Below are positions 1 to 7,808 of a stretch of DNA of 20,044 bases, in pieces (position 1 is the stretch's first letter; each line of letters begins with the position of its first letter). The translations under genes and the position numbers were made by a program. The notes below the pieces were generated by a model. It was not told where the DNA came from, searched no databases, and worked only from the letters and a program-made list of their open reading frames with translations. Source of the stretch: Candidatus Neomicrothrix sp. UBA7388 (GTDB taxonomy: Bacteria > Actinomycetota > Acidimicrobiia > Acidimicrobiales > Poriferisodalaceae); contig DKNM01000073.1 in NCBI GenBank assembly GCA_002470695.1, forward strand, positions 1-20,044, read 5' to 3'.

Positions 1-131
1 GTCGTATCGAACTGAAGGCCGGGGTCTGCACAAGCCCATGCGGCGTAGCCAATCTTATCCCAAAGCTCGCGCGCTGATTTTTCATGGGCGACAGAACCGT
101 TGGTCCGCATTGTCAACGCCCAAGGCCCATC
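1..131 (-). pseudogene. nrdJ: Internal fragment of class II (B12-dependent) ribonucleotide reductase
   Basis: Read on the minus strand, bases 131 to 1 translate without a stop into a peptide containing WALTMRTNGSV, then SARELWDKIGYAAWACADPG, then LQFDTT at the window edge. This pattern (W-A-x-T-x-R-T-x-G, A-R-x-L, A-A-W-x-C-A-D-P-G-x-Q-x-D) is the segment just before the conserved N-D/E-W-H-T-C-P stretch in adenosylcobalamin-dependent ribonucleotide reductases, which reduce ribonucleotides to deoxyribonucleotides. The 3' part of the gene lies off the left edge. The 5' part is missing: going upstream, the NrdJ-like sequence stops near base 131, and the reverse complement of an isomerase gene follows, with an in-frame stop at 204-206. 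It is therefore a broken piece, not a functional gene as seen here. The family call rests on remembered sequence patterns and is fairly strong. Whether the break is biological or artefactual is unknown. Confidence 0.72.
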
Positions 132-261
132 TGCTCTTGCGCAACTTTTCGATTTAATCGTTATAGGGGACCAAATATCGCTCGAACTGGCTGCATTGCA
201 TAGTCAAGACCCTGGACCTATCGACATCTTGGCTCAACTCAAGCAGGAACTGGCTAAATGA
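130..261 (+). pseudogene. C-terminal fragment of bifunctional phosphoglucose/phosphomannose isomerase (SIS domain)
   Basis: The plus-strand frame ending at the TGA of 259-261 reads SALAQLFDLIVIGDQISLEL followed by AALHSQDPGPIDILAQLKQ and ELAK. This matches the C-terminal signature of actinobacterial bifunctional glucose-6-phosphate/mannose-6-phosphate isomerases (L-A-Q-L-F-D-L, G-D-x-x-S-x-x-L-A, D-P-x-P-I/V). Only about 43 residues remain of a protein usually around 330-380 residues long. Upstream, the frame runs back to a stop at 46-48, but that sequence is antisense to the NrdJ-like piece and does not look like isomerase. A gene of this family near ahcY is common in actinobacteria, so this side of the junction is the one expected here. 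No start codon can be assigned, because the true 5' end is absent. Confidence 0.6.
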
Positions 262-290
262 TGGATACCGTAGCTTGGACAAGATGCCGC

Positions 291-344
291 TAGAGTCTAA
301 AGAGCGCCGTATTGCCAGCGCACCAATGTCCGATTGCATAGGAG
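291..344 (+). promoter_or_regulatory. Possible ahcY promoter -10 and Shine-Dalgarno
   Basis: AGGAG at 340-344 sits 6 bases before the ahcY ATG at 351 and is a good ribosome binding site that fixes the start. TAGAGT at 291-296 fits the actinobacterial -10 pattern TANNNT and would give a leader of roughly 45 bases. No -35 box is seen at standard spacing. The Shine-Dalgarno is well supported; the promoter is a guess. Confidence 0.35.
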
Positions 345-350
345 CGCCTG

Positions 351-1805
351 ATGGCACTGACCCGTTCTCTTGACGGAGATTTCAAAGTTGCCGACCTCAG
401 CCTTGCCGGAGCGGGTCGAAAGCAAATTGAGTTAGCAGAAGAAGAAATGCCAGGTCTAATGGCCCTGCGGGCACAAGGTTATGACTCCCAACCATTGGCG
501 GGCGCCCGAATTATGGGCTCTTTGCATATGACGGTGCAGACGGCTGTACTGATCGAGACCTTGGTGGATTTAGGTGCAGAAGTGAGATGGGTCTCTTGCA
601 ACATTTTTTCAACTCAAGACGATGCTGCAGCAGCTGTGGTGGTTGGGCGAAATGGCTCAGAAGATGATCCCGCCGGGGTATCTGTCTACGCTTGGAAAGG
701 CGAGACTCTTGAAGAATACTGGTGGTGTACGGAGCAAGCTCTTAATTGGCCAGGAGCCAGCGGCCCCAATCTGATTCTTGATGATGGTGGAGACGCAACG
801 TTGCTCGTGCATTTAGGAGCTCGCTACGAAGGAGCGGGGGCGGTTCCACCGCCCGAGACGGCGACATCTCACGATGAAGAGGAGATTCTTAAGCTGTTGG
901 CGTCGGTTTATGAGCACAGCCCAAGTTTTTGGTCGGACATGATCAGCGAGATAAGAGGCGTTTCAGAAGAGACGACGACCGGCGTGCACCGACTCTACGA
1001 GATGGTTGAACGGGGTGACTTGCAATTCCCCGCTTACAACGTCAACGACTCAGTCACCAAATCGAAGTTTGACAACTTATATGGCTGTAGGCATTCTCTG
1101 ATCGACGGACTCAACCGCGCCACAGACGTGATGTTGGGAGGAAAAGTCGCTTTTGTGGCGGGATACGGCGATGTAGGAAAAGGCTGTGCGCAGTCTCTGC
1201 GCGGCCAAGGTTGCCGGGTAGTGGTATCCGAAGTTGATCCGATCAACGCGCTGCAGGCAGCGATGGAAGGTTTCGAAGTCGACCGGCTCGATAATGTTGT
1301 TGGCGACATTGACATCTTTGTCACCACAACAGGCAATAAAGACATCATCTCGGCTGAACATATGGGTGCGATGAAACACAACGCGGTGGTGTGCAATATC
1401 GGTCACTTTGATAACGAGATTGATATGTCGGGTTTAGAGAAACTTTCGGATGTACAAAGGAGGAATATCAAGCCGCAAGTCGACGAATACATTTTTCCTA
1501 ACGGCAACAGCGTCATCGTTCTCGCAGAAGGTCGATTAGTTAATTTAGGCTGTGCGACAGGGCACCCCAGTTTTGTCATGTCCATGAGTTTCACGAACCA
1601 AGTGCTCGCTCAAATGGAACTGCACCAAAACGCTGATTCGCTTGCGAACGACGTTCACCTTCTGCCCAAACGCCTAGATGAGGAGGTCGCGCGACTCCAC
1701 TTGGACAAACTCGGAGTGAAGTTAACTCAATTAACTGCCGACCAGGCGCAGTACCTAGGCGTGCCAGTTGAAGGTCCCTTTAAACCCGATCACTACCGTT
1801 ATTGA
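351..1805 (+). CDS. ahcY: Adenosylhomocysteinase (S-adenosyl-L-homocysteine hydrolase)
   Basis: This cytosolic NAD-dependent enzyme reversibly splits S-adenosylhomocysteine into adenosine and homocysteine, removing the inhibitory product of SAM-dependent methyltransferases. The 484-residue length is normal for actinobacterial homologues. Visible family marks are [16 protein letters not shown] in the N-terminal substrate domain, [45 protein letters not shown], the NAD-binding loop GYGDVGKG at about residues 271-278, [13 protein letters not shown], and the C-terminal KPDHYRY tail. The start at 351 is supported by AGGAG 6 bases upstream. The gene lies 62 bases before secA, on the same strand. 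Nothing in the active-site segments looks damaged. Confidence 0.97.
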   Translation: MALTRSLDGDFKVADLSLAGAGRKQIELAEEEMPGLMALRAQGYDSQPLAGARIMGSLHMTVQTAVLIETLVDLGAEVRWVSCNIFSTQDDAAAAVVVGRNGSEDDPAGVSVYAWKGETLEEYWWCTEQALNWPGASGPNLILDDGGDATLLVHLGARYEGAGAVPPPETATSHDEEEILKLLASVYEHSPSFWSDMISEIRGVSEETTTGVHRLYEMVERGDLQFPAYNVNDSVTKSKFDNLYGCRHSLIDGLNRATDVMLGGKVAFVAGYGDVGKGCAQSLRGQGCRVVVSEVDPINALQAAMEGFEVDRLDNVVGDIDIFVTTTGNKDIISAEHMGAMKHNAVVCNIGHFDNEIDMSGLEKLSDVQRRNIKPQVDEYIFPNGNSVIVLAEGRLVNLGCATGHPSFVMSMSFTNQVLAQMELHQNADSLANDVHLLPKRLDEEVARLHLDKLGVKLTQLTADQAQYLGVPVEGPFKPDHYRY

Positions 1806-1854
1806 GAAACGCTGATTGAGGTAGAGGCGACCCGCTTGCCTCGCAGCACCCCGG

Positions 1855-1867
1855 TAGCATTAATTAA
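1855..1867 (+). promoter_or_regulatory. Candidate leaderless promoter of secA
   Basis: TAGCAT at 1855-1860 matches TANNNT and is followed by exactly 7 bases and then the secA ATG at 1868, so transcription could begin at or next to the start codon. The bases between are AT-rich (TAATTAA) and contain no purine-rich Shine-Dalgarno. Leaderless mRNAs with this geometry are common in actinobacteria. The short hairpin GAGGC/GCCTC upstream (about 1824-1842) is weak. The assignment is inferred from spacing alone. Confidence 0.4.
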
Positions 1868-4549
1868 ATGGCCGTGTTCCAAAAACTCCTGCGTGCTGGT
1901 GAAGGTAAAAAGATTCGAGCTCTCGAATCGCTTGTGCCAGAAATCAACGCCGTTGAGACCGAGTATCAACGCCTTACTGACGATGAATTACGCGCCAAAA
2001 CGGGGGATTTCAAACTTGAGATAGAACGTGGCGCGGATCTTAATGATCTATTGATTGACGCGTTTGCAGTGACGCGCGAAGCGGCGAAGCGGGTGCTAGG
2101 TCAACGGCATTATGACGTGCAACTCATGGGAGGCGCTGCGCTGCATTTTGGCTGGGTTGCAGAGATGAGAACAGGCGAGGGAAAAACTCTCGTCTCAACG
2201 CTTCCCGTGTATCTGAACGCCTTGTCGGGCAAAGGCGTGCACATTGTCACGGTTAACGACTATCTTGCGACTCGAGATGCGGAATGGATGGGACGTGTCC
2301 ACCGGTTTTTGGGTTTAGAGGTGGGTCTCGTCGTCCCAGGAGATACTGATCCTGAGAGCAAACGACGACACTACGCTGCCGATATAACCTACGGAACAAA
2401 CAACGAGTTTGGTTTCGATTATCTCCGTGACAACATGGCACCGTCCAAGAGTCAACAGACGCAACGTGGTCACAACTTTTGCATTGTGGACGAAGTCGAC
2501 TCAATTCTCATTGATGAGGCTAGGACGCCTCTGATTATTAGTGGCCGCCTTGCTGATGCGGCGAAGCTCTATGGGCAGTTTGCTCAGATCGCTCGAACGA
2601 TGACCCGTGATGTTGACTACGAAGTAGAAGAAGATAAGCGCAATGTTGCTGTTTTAGAGCCGGGAATTGAAAAAGTAGAGCGAGCCCTCAACATCGAGAA
2701 TCTTTACGATCAAGTTTCTTCGAACCTTGTTCATCAGATGAGTGCCGCCCTGAAAGCGAAGGAGCTCTACCGAATAGACCGGGATTATGTGGTTCAGAGT
2801 GGCGAAGTAAAGATTGTCGATGAATTTACCGGCCGGATTTTAGAGGGCCGTCGTTGGAGCGAAGGTCTCCATCAGGCGGTAGAGGCGAAGGAGGGTGTGA
2901 AAATCAAAGCCGAGAACCAGACACTCGCAACTATTACCCTCCAAAATTATTTTCGCTTGTACGACAAACTTGCTGGAATGACCGGAACTGCAACTACTGA
3001 AGCTGCCGAATTCGGAAACACCTATGGGCTAGACGTAGTTCCCGTGCCGACGCACAGACCAGTCAAACGTGCGGATCACGCAGATCTGATCTACAAATCT
3101 GAGACTTCCAAAATAGCAGCGGTTGTTGATGACATCGAAGAAAGACGACAGACAGGCCAGCCGATTTTGGTCGGAACAGTGAGCGTTGAAAACAGCGAAA
3201 AGATTTCCCGCGCTTTAGACCTACGAGGTATCAGCCATAACGTATTAAACGCAAAAGAACACCAAAGTGAAGCCGACATCGTCACCCAAGCTGGGCGTTT
3301 AGGTGCGGTGACGGTAGCTACAAACATGGCTGGTCGAGGTGTAGATATTCTTCTTGGGGGAAACCCAGAGGGATTAGCTCGGCAAGACCTTTTCCGTCGT
3401 GGACTGGACCCGGACGAAGCAACCAATGCAGAAGAACTGGCTGTGTTGGTAGAGCGTCACGAACCTGAATGCGCAGCGGAGGGCACTAAAGTCAGAGAGG
3501 TCGGAGGCCTTTACGTTCTCGGAACGGAAAGGCATGAGTCGCGCCGCATCGACAATCAACTGCGAGGACGTTCGGGGCGACAGGGAGACCCGGGGGAGAG
3601 CCGTTTCTATCTCTCCCTCGAAGATGACCTAATGCGACTATTCGCCACCGGGGCAATGAACTGGGTTATGGACCGAGCTTTACCCGACGACACTCCAATC
3701 GAAGCCAATATGGTGACAAAGGCGATCGAGCGAGCTCAGAACACCGTTGAGCAAAAAAACGCTGAAGTGCGCAAAAATGTTCTCAAATACGACGAAGTGA
3801 TGAACGAGCAACGCAAAGTGATTTACGCCCGCCGCTCACAGATTCTTGATGGTGAGGATCTTCGCGACGACACACTGGGGCATATTGAGTCCGCGGTCGG
3901 CGAAATAGTTGATGAATTCTGTGCGGAGGAAGACCATCATGAGTGGGATGTTGACGGGTTGTTGGCCGAAACAAACACTTATTGGCCTTCGGAACTCAAC
4001 ACCGAGCAATGCCTCGGTGTTACAAGCACGGCGGAGCTTGAAGAGTTGATGCTTCGTGATGCCCACAACCACTTTGAACGTCGAGAAGTCGAATTGGGTG
4101 AAATGACGATGCGGGAAGTGGAACGGCAAGTTCTACTCCGGATTGTCGATCAACGGTGGCGCGAACATCTTTATGAAATGGACTATCTGCGCGAAGGTAT
4201 CCATTTACGAGGCATAGGTCAGAAAGACCCAGTTGCGGAATGGCAAAGAGAAGGCTTTGACATGTTCTCGTCAATGCTGACTTCTGTCTACCGCGACTTC
4301 GTCAAATACGCGATGCACGCAGAAGTGGTGACCGCAGAAGAACAACAGCGGCGTTCAGAGGGTGTGACCTACTCCTCGTCGGACAACTCGCCTCAACTCC
4401 AAGATCAATCGGCGCCCGCAAAACCGCAGTCTGCGGCAGCAACTAGTAAACAAAGCCAGGTGGTTAAAACCGCTGAAGAGAAAATCGGGAGGAACGACCC
4501 CTGTCACTGTGGCTCAGGTAAGAAGTTCAAGCACTGCTGCGGTCGTTGA
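1868..4549 (+). CDS. secA: Preprotein translocase ATPase subunit SecA
   Basis: SecA is the ATP-driven motor that pushes unfolded preproteins through the SecYEG channel at the cytoplasmic membrane. The 893-residue product has every expected block: N-terminal FQKLLRAGEGKKIR; Walker A MRTGEGKT at residues 100-107; GTNNEFGFDYLRDNM; Walker B with DEVD at 208-211 followed by SILIDEARTPLIISG; the preprotein-crosslinking region; helicase motifs MTGTATTEAAEF, TNMAGRGVDILLGGNPEG and QLRGRSGRQGDPGESRFYLS; and the helical scaffold with MDYLREGIHLRGIGQKDP. The last 20 residues hold the zinc and SecB-binding motif CHCGSGKKFKHCC (CxCx8CC). It is 15 bases from prfB, so the two are probably cotranscribed. No Shine-Dalgarno is visible; see the leaderless promoter candidate. 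Confidence 0.98.
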   Translation: MAVFQKLLRAGEGKKIRALESLVPEINAVETEYQRLTDDELRAKTGDFKLEIERGADLNDLLIDAFAVTREAAKRVLGQRHYDVQLMGGAALHFGWVAEMRTGEGKTLVSTLPVYLNALSGKGVHIVTVNDYLATRDAEWMGRVHRFLGLEVGLVVPGDTDPESKRRHYAADITYGTNNEFGFDYLRDNMAPSKSQQTQRGHNFCIVDEVDSILIDEARTPLIISGRLADAAKLYGQFAQIARTMTRDVDYEVEEDKRNVAVLEPGIEKVERALNIENLYDQVSSNLVHQMSAALKAKELYRIDRDYVVQSGEVKIVDEFTGRILEGRRWSEGLHQAVEAKEGVKIKAENQTLATITLQNYFRLYDKLAGMTGTATTEAAEFGNTYGLDVVPVPTHRPVKRADHADLIYKSETSKIAAVVDDIEERRQTGQPILVGTVSVENSEKISRALDLRGISHNVLNAKEHQSEADIVTQAGRLGAVTVATNMAGRGVDILLGGNPEGLARQDLFRRGLDPDEATNAEELAVLVERHEPECAAEGTKVREVGGLYVLGTERHESRRIDNQLRGRSGRQGDPGESRFYLSLEDDLMRLFATGAMNWVMDRALPDDTPIEANMVTKAIERAQNTVEQKNAEVRKNVLKYDEVMNEQRKVIYARRSQILDGEDLRDDTLGHIESAVGEIVDEFCAEEDHHEWDVDGLLAETNTYWPSELNTEQCLGVTSTAELEELMLRDAHNHFERREVELGEMTMREVERQVLLRIVDQRWREHLYEMDYLREGIHLRGIGQKDPVAEWQREGFDMFSSMLTSVYRDFVKYAMHAEVVTAEEQQRRSEGVTYSSSDNSPQLQDQSAPAKPQSAAATSKQSQVVKTAEEKIGRNDPCHCGSGKKFKHCCGR

Positions 4550-4564
4550 GTATCGAGATTCCGT

Positions 4565-5671
4565 ATGGCTGATAAATCAGAAATTCTTGAAGAGATTGAA
4601 AAACGAGTAGGTGAAGCACATTCCTACTTAGGACTTGATCAGGCGCGGGATGAAATGACTCAACTTGAATCCCGAGCCGCTAGCCCGGATCTCTGGGATA
4701 ATCAAGAAGAAGCAAGGCGCGTAACCGGCCGACTAGCGAACCTGCGAGATGACATCGAACGGTGGGAGAAAGTTCGATGCGAATTAGACGATGTCCTCAC
4801 CCTTGAGCTACTAGCCCGTGAAGAAGGAGATGAGTCGGTCGCTGACGAGATCGATGAAGGTATAGCCTCACTGGCAGCACAGCTAGATGACATCGAACTA
4901 TTCGCGTTATTCAGCGGCGAGCATGACGAAAATGACGCCGTTTGTGAAGTCCACTCGGGCGCAGGCGGCACCGACGCTTGCGATTGGGCCGAAATGGTTC
5001 TTCGGATGTACTTGCGATGGGCTGAGAGCAAGGGTTTCTCAGTTGAGATCCAAGAAGCTACCGACGGTGGGGAGGCAGGAATCAGTTCAGCCACGTTCTT
5101 GGTTAAGGGTCGGTTTGCGTTTGGTTTTCTGCGGGCCGAGCGCGGCGTACATCGTTTAGTGCGGATATCGCCGTTCGACGCTCAGGCCAGACGCCACACT
5201 GCCTTTTGTTCGCTTTCCGTGGTGCCTTTTTTCGATCAGGTGTCAGATGAGGTGGTCATAGACGAAAAAGATTTGAGAATTGATACCTACCGGTCGTCGG
5301 GCGCTGGAGGACAGCATGTCAACGTCACCGATTCGGCTGTTCGAATTACTCACCTACCGACAAATACTGTTGTCGCTTGCCAAAACGAACGCAGTCAGCA
5401 CCAAAACAAAGACCGGGCAATGCAGATGTTGGCGGCCAAGCTAGCGGACCTCCAAAGACAGGAGAGAGAAGCTGAATTGAGTCAGTTAGCAGGGGAGCAG
5501 CGGGATGTCGCTTGGGGCAGTCAAATTCGGTCCTACGTTCTGCACCCGTATCAGCAGGTCAAAGACCTCAGGTCCAATCTTGAGGTCGGTAACGTGGAAG
5601 CGGTCTTAGACGGCGATCTTGATCCGCTGATGGAAGCCTTTCTTCAGTGGCAGCGGAGTCGACGAGACTAA
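4565..5671 (+). CDS. prfB: Peptide chain release factor 2 (RF2)
   Basis: RF2 recognises UGA and UAA stop codons in the ribosomal A site and triggers release of the finished protein. At 368 residues the length is standard. The stop-codon-reading tripeptide SPF is at residues 202-204, within VRISPFDAQARRHTAF, and the catalytic GGQ is at 248-250, within SSGAGGQHVNVTDSAVRI. SPF rather than PxT separates it from RF1. The reading frame is continuous from MADKSEILEEIEKR; the in-frame UGA and +1 shift that control prfB in many bacteria are absent, as is usual for actinobacteria. The Shine-Dalgarno is weak, and the gene starts 15 bases after secA, which suggests readthrough from that transcript. Confidence 0.97.
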   Translation: MADKSEILEEIEKRVGEAHSYLGLDQARDEMTQLESRAASPDLWDNQEEARRVTGRLANLRDDIERWEKVRCELDDVLTLELLAREEGDESVADEIDEGIASLAAQLDDIELFALFSGEHDENDAVCEVHSGAGGTDACDWAEMVLRMYLRWAESKGFSVEIQEATDGGEAGISSATFLVKGRFAFGFLRAERGVHRLVRISPFDAQARRHTAFCSLSVVPFFDQVSDEVVIDEKDLRIDTYRSSGAGGQHVNVTDSAVRITHLPTNTVVACQNERSQHQNKDRAMQMLAAKLADLQRQEREAELSQLAGEQRDVAWGSQIRSYVLHPYQQVKDLRSNLEVGNVEAVLDGDLDPLMEAFLQWQRSRRD

Positions 5672-5705
5672 ATCTTATTTACGTGAGATCGTTTGTTTGG
5701 CTGAC

Positions 5706-5743
5706 GCAAACCCGATGCGTTCCTGTCGTACGCTGGGGTTTGC
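5706..5743 (+). other. Nested hairpin between prfB and ftsE
   Basis: GCAAACCC at 5706-5713 is perfectly complementary to GGGTTTGC at 5736-5743. Inside the loop, GCGT at 5717-5720 pairs with ACGC at 5730-5733, closing a 9-base loop. There is no T-run downstream, so it is not an ordinary intrinsic terminator. GTTTG at 5691-5695 could compete for CAAAC at 5707-5711. It may be an RNA processing or attenuation element ahead of ftsE; its function is unknown. Confidence 0.4.
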
Positions 5744-5784
5744 AAGCCAGCGGGCGGGTGTTCCGCTGAGTGTGCGATTGCCCC

Positions 5785-6462
5785 ATGATCCGACTCGACA
5801 ATGTCACAAAAATATATAAGGGAGACACGCGAGCCATTGACGGCGTGTCTCTGAATATAGATAAAGGTGAATTTGTATTTTTGGTTGGAGAATCCGGCTC
5901 AGGTAAGTCGACGATGCTGCGTCTGTTAACAGCTGAAGAGCCCGTGACAGATGGGGAAGTCCATGTCGCCGGCAAGGATTTAGGACAGATCAATTCTTGG
6001 CGAGTTCCGTATCTGAGACGCAATATTGGCTCAGTCTTCCAAGACTTTAAGCTGTTGCCCCAAAAAACTGTCTACGAAAACGTAGCTTTCGCACTGGAAG
6101 TTATCGGGAGACCACGAAATATAGTTGCGACTCAAGTTCCGGCAATTCTCGAATTGGTTGGTCTATCCCATAAACAACAAAGCTTCCCGGACGAGTTATC
6201 GGGTGGTGAGCAGCAACGAGTTTCTATCGCTAGAGCCTTCGTCAATCGGCCCTTGATTCTTCTCGCTGATGAACCGACCGGCAATCTTGACCCAAATACA
6301 GCTCAAGAAATTATGCGACTTCTCGACCGCATCAACAGGACGGGTACCACGGTCGTAATGGCTACTCATGACCAGACCATCGTGGATCAGATGCGTCGAA
6401 GGGTCGTCGCGCTTCGCTCAGGGCAGGTAGTTCGCGATGAACAACAGGGTGTGTACGGATAA
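5785..6462 (+). CDS. ftsE: Cell division ATP-binding protein FtsE
   Basis: FtsE is the ABC-type ATPase that, with the membrane protein FtsX, acts at the division septum and activates peptidoglycan hydrolases. The 225-residue product begins [13 protein letters not shown], the standard FtsE opening, so the ATG at 5785 is preferred. A GTG 15 bases upstream (5770) would add five residues (MCDCP) with no homology. Walker A GESGSGKS is at residues 35-42, the Q-loop region reads [13 protein letters not shown], the signature is LSGGEQQRV, Walker B is LILLADEP, and the switch histidine is in [19 protein letters not shown] is characteristic of FtsE. It is followed after 2 bases by ftsX, an obvious translational pair. 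No convincing Shine-Dalgarno is seen. Confidence 0.96.
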   Translation: MIRLDNVTKIYKGDTRAIDGVSLNIDKGEFVFLVGESGSGKSTMLRLLTAEEPVTDGEVHVAGKDLGQINSWRVPYLRRNIGSVFQDFKLLPQKTVYENVAFALEVIGRPRNIVATQVPAILELVGLSHKQQSFPDELSGGEQQRVSIARAFVNRPLILLADEPTGNLDPNTAQEIMRLLDRINRTGTTVVMATHDQTIVDQMRRRVVALRSGQVVRDEQQGVYG

Positions 6463-6464
6463 TT

Positions 6465-7370
6465 GTGACTGGGTTATTAGGCAGAGCCGCATATTTTGCG
6501 CGTGAGACTTGGATCAACGTCCGACGCAACCTCACATTGACCGTTGCGGCGATCCTTACCGTTGCAGTCGGGGTAATGCTCGTCGGGCTAGGACTTATGG
6601 CTCGTTATGCCAGTACCAACGCTTTGGGTCGCTGGCAAGGCGGGGTCCAATTCGAAATTTTCTTAGAACCCAATGTTGAAGGTGGTCAAGCCGACGCCGT
6701 TGGAGAAGAACTCAGGAACCACCCCGACATCGAGCGAATTCAGTTCATAACGCAAGAACAGGCGTACAAACTGCTTGAGGAGATGCTGGTGGATGAGCCG
6801 GAACTTCTAGCAGAAGTGTCGGTTGAGAGTCTCCCACCTTCCTACCGAGTTGTGCCGCGTGTCGCAGAAGGTGAGCTAATCGAATCGCTTGCAGCTCAAT
6901 TTCGAGAACGCCCAGGCGTTTACTCGGTCGAAACCGGACGACAACAAGTTGACGCCATTCGGGAGTGGTTTAATTCTTTTCGTTGGATCGTTTTATTGAT
7001 GTCTATTGTCCTTGCTACAGCAAGCGCCATGTTGATTTTTAATATGATTCGGGTGGCAATGTTCGCGCGGCGAAGAGAAATAGAAGTCATGAAGCTAGTT
7101 GGAGCTACCAACAGCTTTATACGCCTGCCCTTTATTTTGGAGGGCATGCTCCATGGCCTTGCAGGAGGCGTTGTTGGAGCACTAGCGGCGGGTGTTTTGC
7201 GGAACCATGTCGAAGGGCTATTTGGTCGTTCAGAAATACTTGCTTTCTTCCGATCCTTCACAGTCACTTCCAGCCAATTTACGACGGCGACAATAGCGAC
7301 AGTCCTAATGGGGGTAGTGGTCGGGGCATTGGGTTCGGCGTTTGCCGCAGGAAAGTTCCTGGATGTCTAA
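6465..7370 (+). CDS. ftsX: Cell division protein FtsX (permease-like)
   Basis: FtsX is the membrane partner of FtsE and passes ATP-hydrolysis conformational changes to periplasmic or cell-wall hydrolases during division. The 301-residue protein shows the family layout: a short cytoplasmic N-terminus (FARETWINVRRNLTLT), a first transmembrane helix at about residues 24-46, an extracellular domain at about 47-170 (starting WQGGVQFEIFLEPN, with ITQEQAYKLLEEM), and three further helices at about 173-196, 226-246 and 274-296. The cytoplasmic loop RRREIEVMKLVGATNSFIRLPFILEG is the conserved FtsX signature. The start is the GTG at 6465, two bases after the ftsE stop. Its last codons overlap the next gene by 8 bases. 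Confidence 0.95.
   Translation: MTGLLGRAAYFARETWINVRRNLTLTVAAILTVAVGVMLVGLGLMARYASTNALGRWQGGVQFEIFLEPNVEGGQADAVGEELRNHPDIERIQFITQEQAYKLLEEMLVDEPELLAEVSVESLPPSYRVVPRVAEGELIESLAAQFRERPGVYSVETGRQQVDAIREWFNSFRWIVLLMSIVLATASAMLIFNMIRVAMFARRREIEVMKLVGATNSFIRLPFILEGMLHGLAGGVVGALAAGVLRNHVEGLFGRSEILAFFRSFTVTSSQFTTATIATVLMGVVVGALGSAFAAGKFLDV
7349..7355 (+). promoter_or_regulatory. Shine-Dalgarno inside the end of ftsX, deciding the next start
   Basis: AGGAAAG lies 7 bases before the ATG at 7363, within the last codons of ftsX. It supports 7363 as the start of the small downstream protein over the upstream in-frame TTG at 7342. Confidence 0.55.
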
Positions 7371-7746
7371 CGATGGCGATGTCATCGATCAAGTGTTTTG
7401 TTATGGAACCTTGCTTCCCGGTCAAGAACGCTGGTCCTTCCTGGCACCGTTCGTCATGGAGTACGAGCCAGACCAGGCGAACGGACGAATTTATGACACC
7501 ACATTGGGCTTCCCCGCAGCGATTTTTAGCCAGATAGGGGTTATAGAAGGGTTCCGTTTTCGACTCGACTCACTGCGCTTGTCTGAAGCGTTGAAAATAA
7601 TTGATGAGGTTGAAAGTGGAGTTGAAGGCCACTATCACCGGGTAGCGATTACCACTGCTATGGGAGAACTTGTGTACGCGTACGAATACGGCGGCGACGC
7701 TGCAAACTTGGTGCCCATTCCTGGAGGGAATTGGCTCACGAGATGA
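7363..7746 (+). CDS. Gamma-glutamylcyclotransferase-like (GGCT/AIG2 family) protein
   Basis: The 127-residue protein has the compact GGCT/AIG2 fold pattern. VFCYGTLLPGQ carries the substrate-binding YGTL at residues 14-17. GRIYDTTLGFPAAIF and GFRFRL follow. DEVESGVEGHYHRV contains the acidic residue expected to be catalytic, and the C-terminal GGNWL is a typical end. Members release 5-oxoproline from gamma-glutamyl peptides or amines, or have unknown substrates, so the exact reaction is open. The start at 7363 is chosen for AGGAAAG at 7 bases and because homology starts soon after. It overlaps ftsX by 8 bases, implying translational coupling to the division operon. This is the position where many actinobacteria have smpB. 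Confidence 0.75.
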   Translation: MSNDGDVIDQVFCYGTLLPGQERWSFLAPFVMEYEPDQANGRIYDTTLGFPAAIFSQIGVIEGFRFRLDSLRLSEALKIIDEVESGVEGHYHRVAITTAMGELVYAYEYGGDAANLVPIPGGNWLTR

Positions 7747-7762
7747 TTGAGCGGATTACAGT

Positions 7763-7792
7763 GTGCCGCGCAGGGTTAGCGCCTCGGCGCAC
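7763..7792 (+). terminator. Weak candidate hairpin at the end of the ftsEX block
   Basis: A GC-rich imperfect stem forms from GTG/CAC, CCG/CGG and CGC/GCG (left arm 7763-7771, right arm 7779-7792, with bulges) around the loop AGGGTTA. It sits between the housekeeping block and the first catabolic gene. No T-run follows, so it is a poor intrinsic terminator. Confidence 0.2.
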
Positions 7793-7808
7793 GTGATTAA
7801 GGAAAATA

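Noticed and set aside
262..350. A possible SAH riboswitch before ahcY
   Set aside because: The 89-base leader lacks a recognisable SAH-aptamer core and long pairing arms. A covariance-model search would settle it, but nothing seen by eye supports it.
154..357. A 67-codon minus-strand frame overlapping the isomerase fragment and the ahcY start
   Set aside because: It uses a different frame from the NrdJ-like piece, has no recognisable pattern, and runs antisense to the isomerase C-terminus.
4565..4660. A programmed +1 frameshift in prfB
   Set aside because: The reading frame is continuous from the start codon, with no in-frame TGA or CTT-TGA-C slippery site.
4702..5094. A 130-codon minus-strand frame inside prfB
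   Set aside because: Low-complexity Ser-rich translation antisense to a well-conserved gene; a shadow.
5770..5784. An upstream GTG start for ftsE
   Set aside because: The five added residues (MCDCP) are not part of the family, and no Shine-Dalgarno favours it. The ATG at 5785 gives the standard MIRLDNVTK start.
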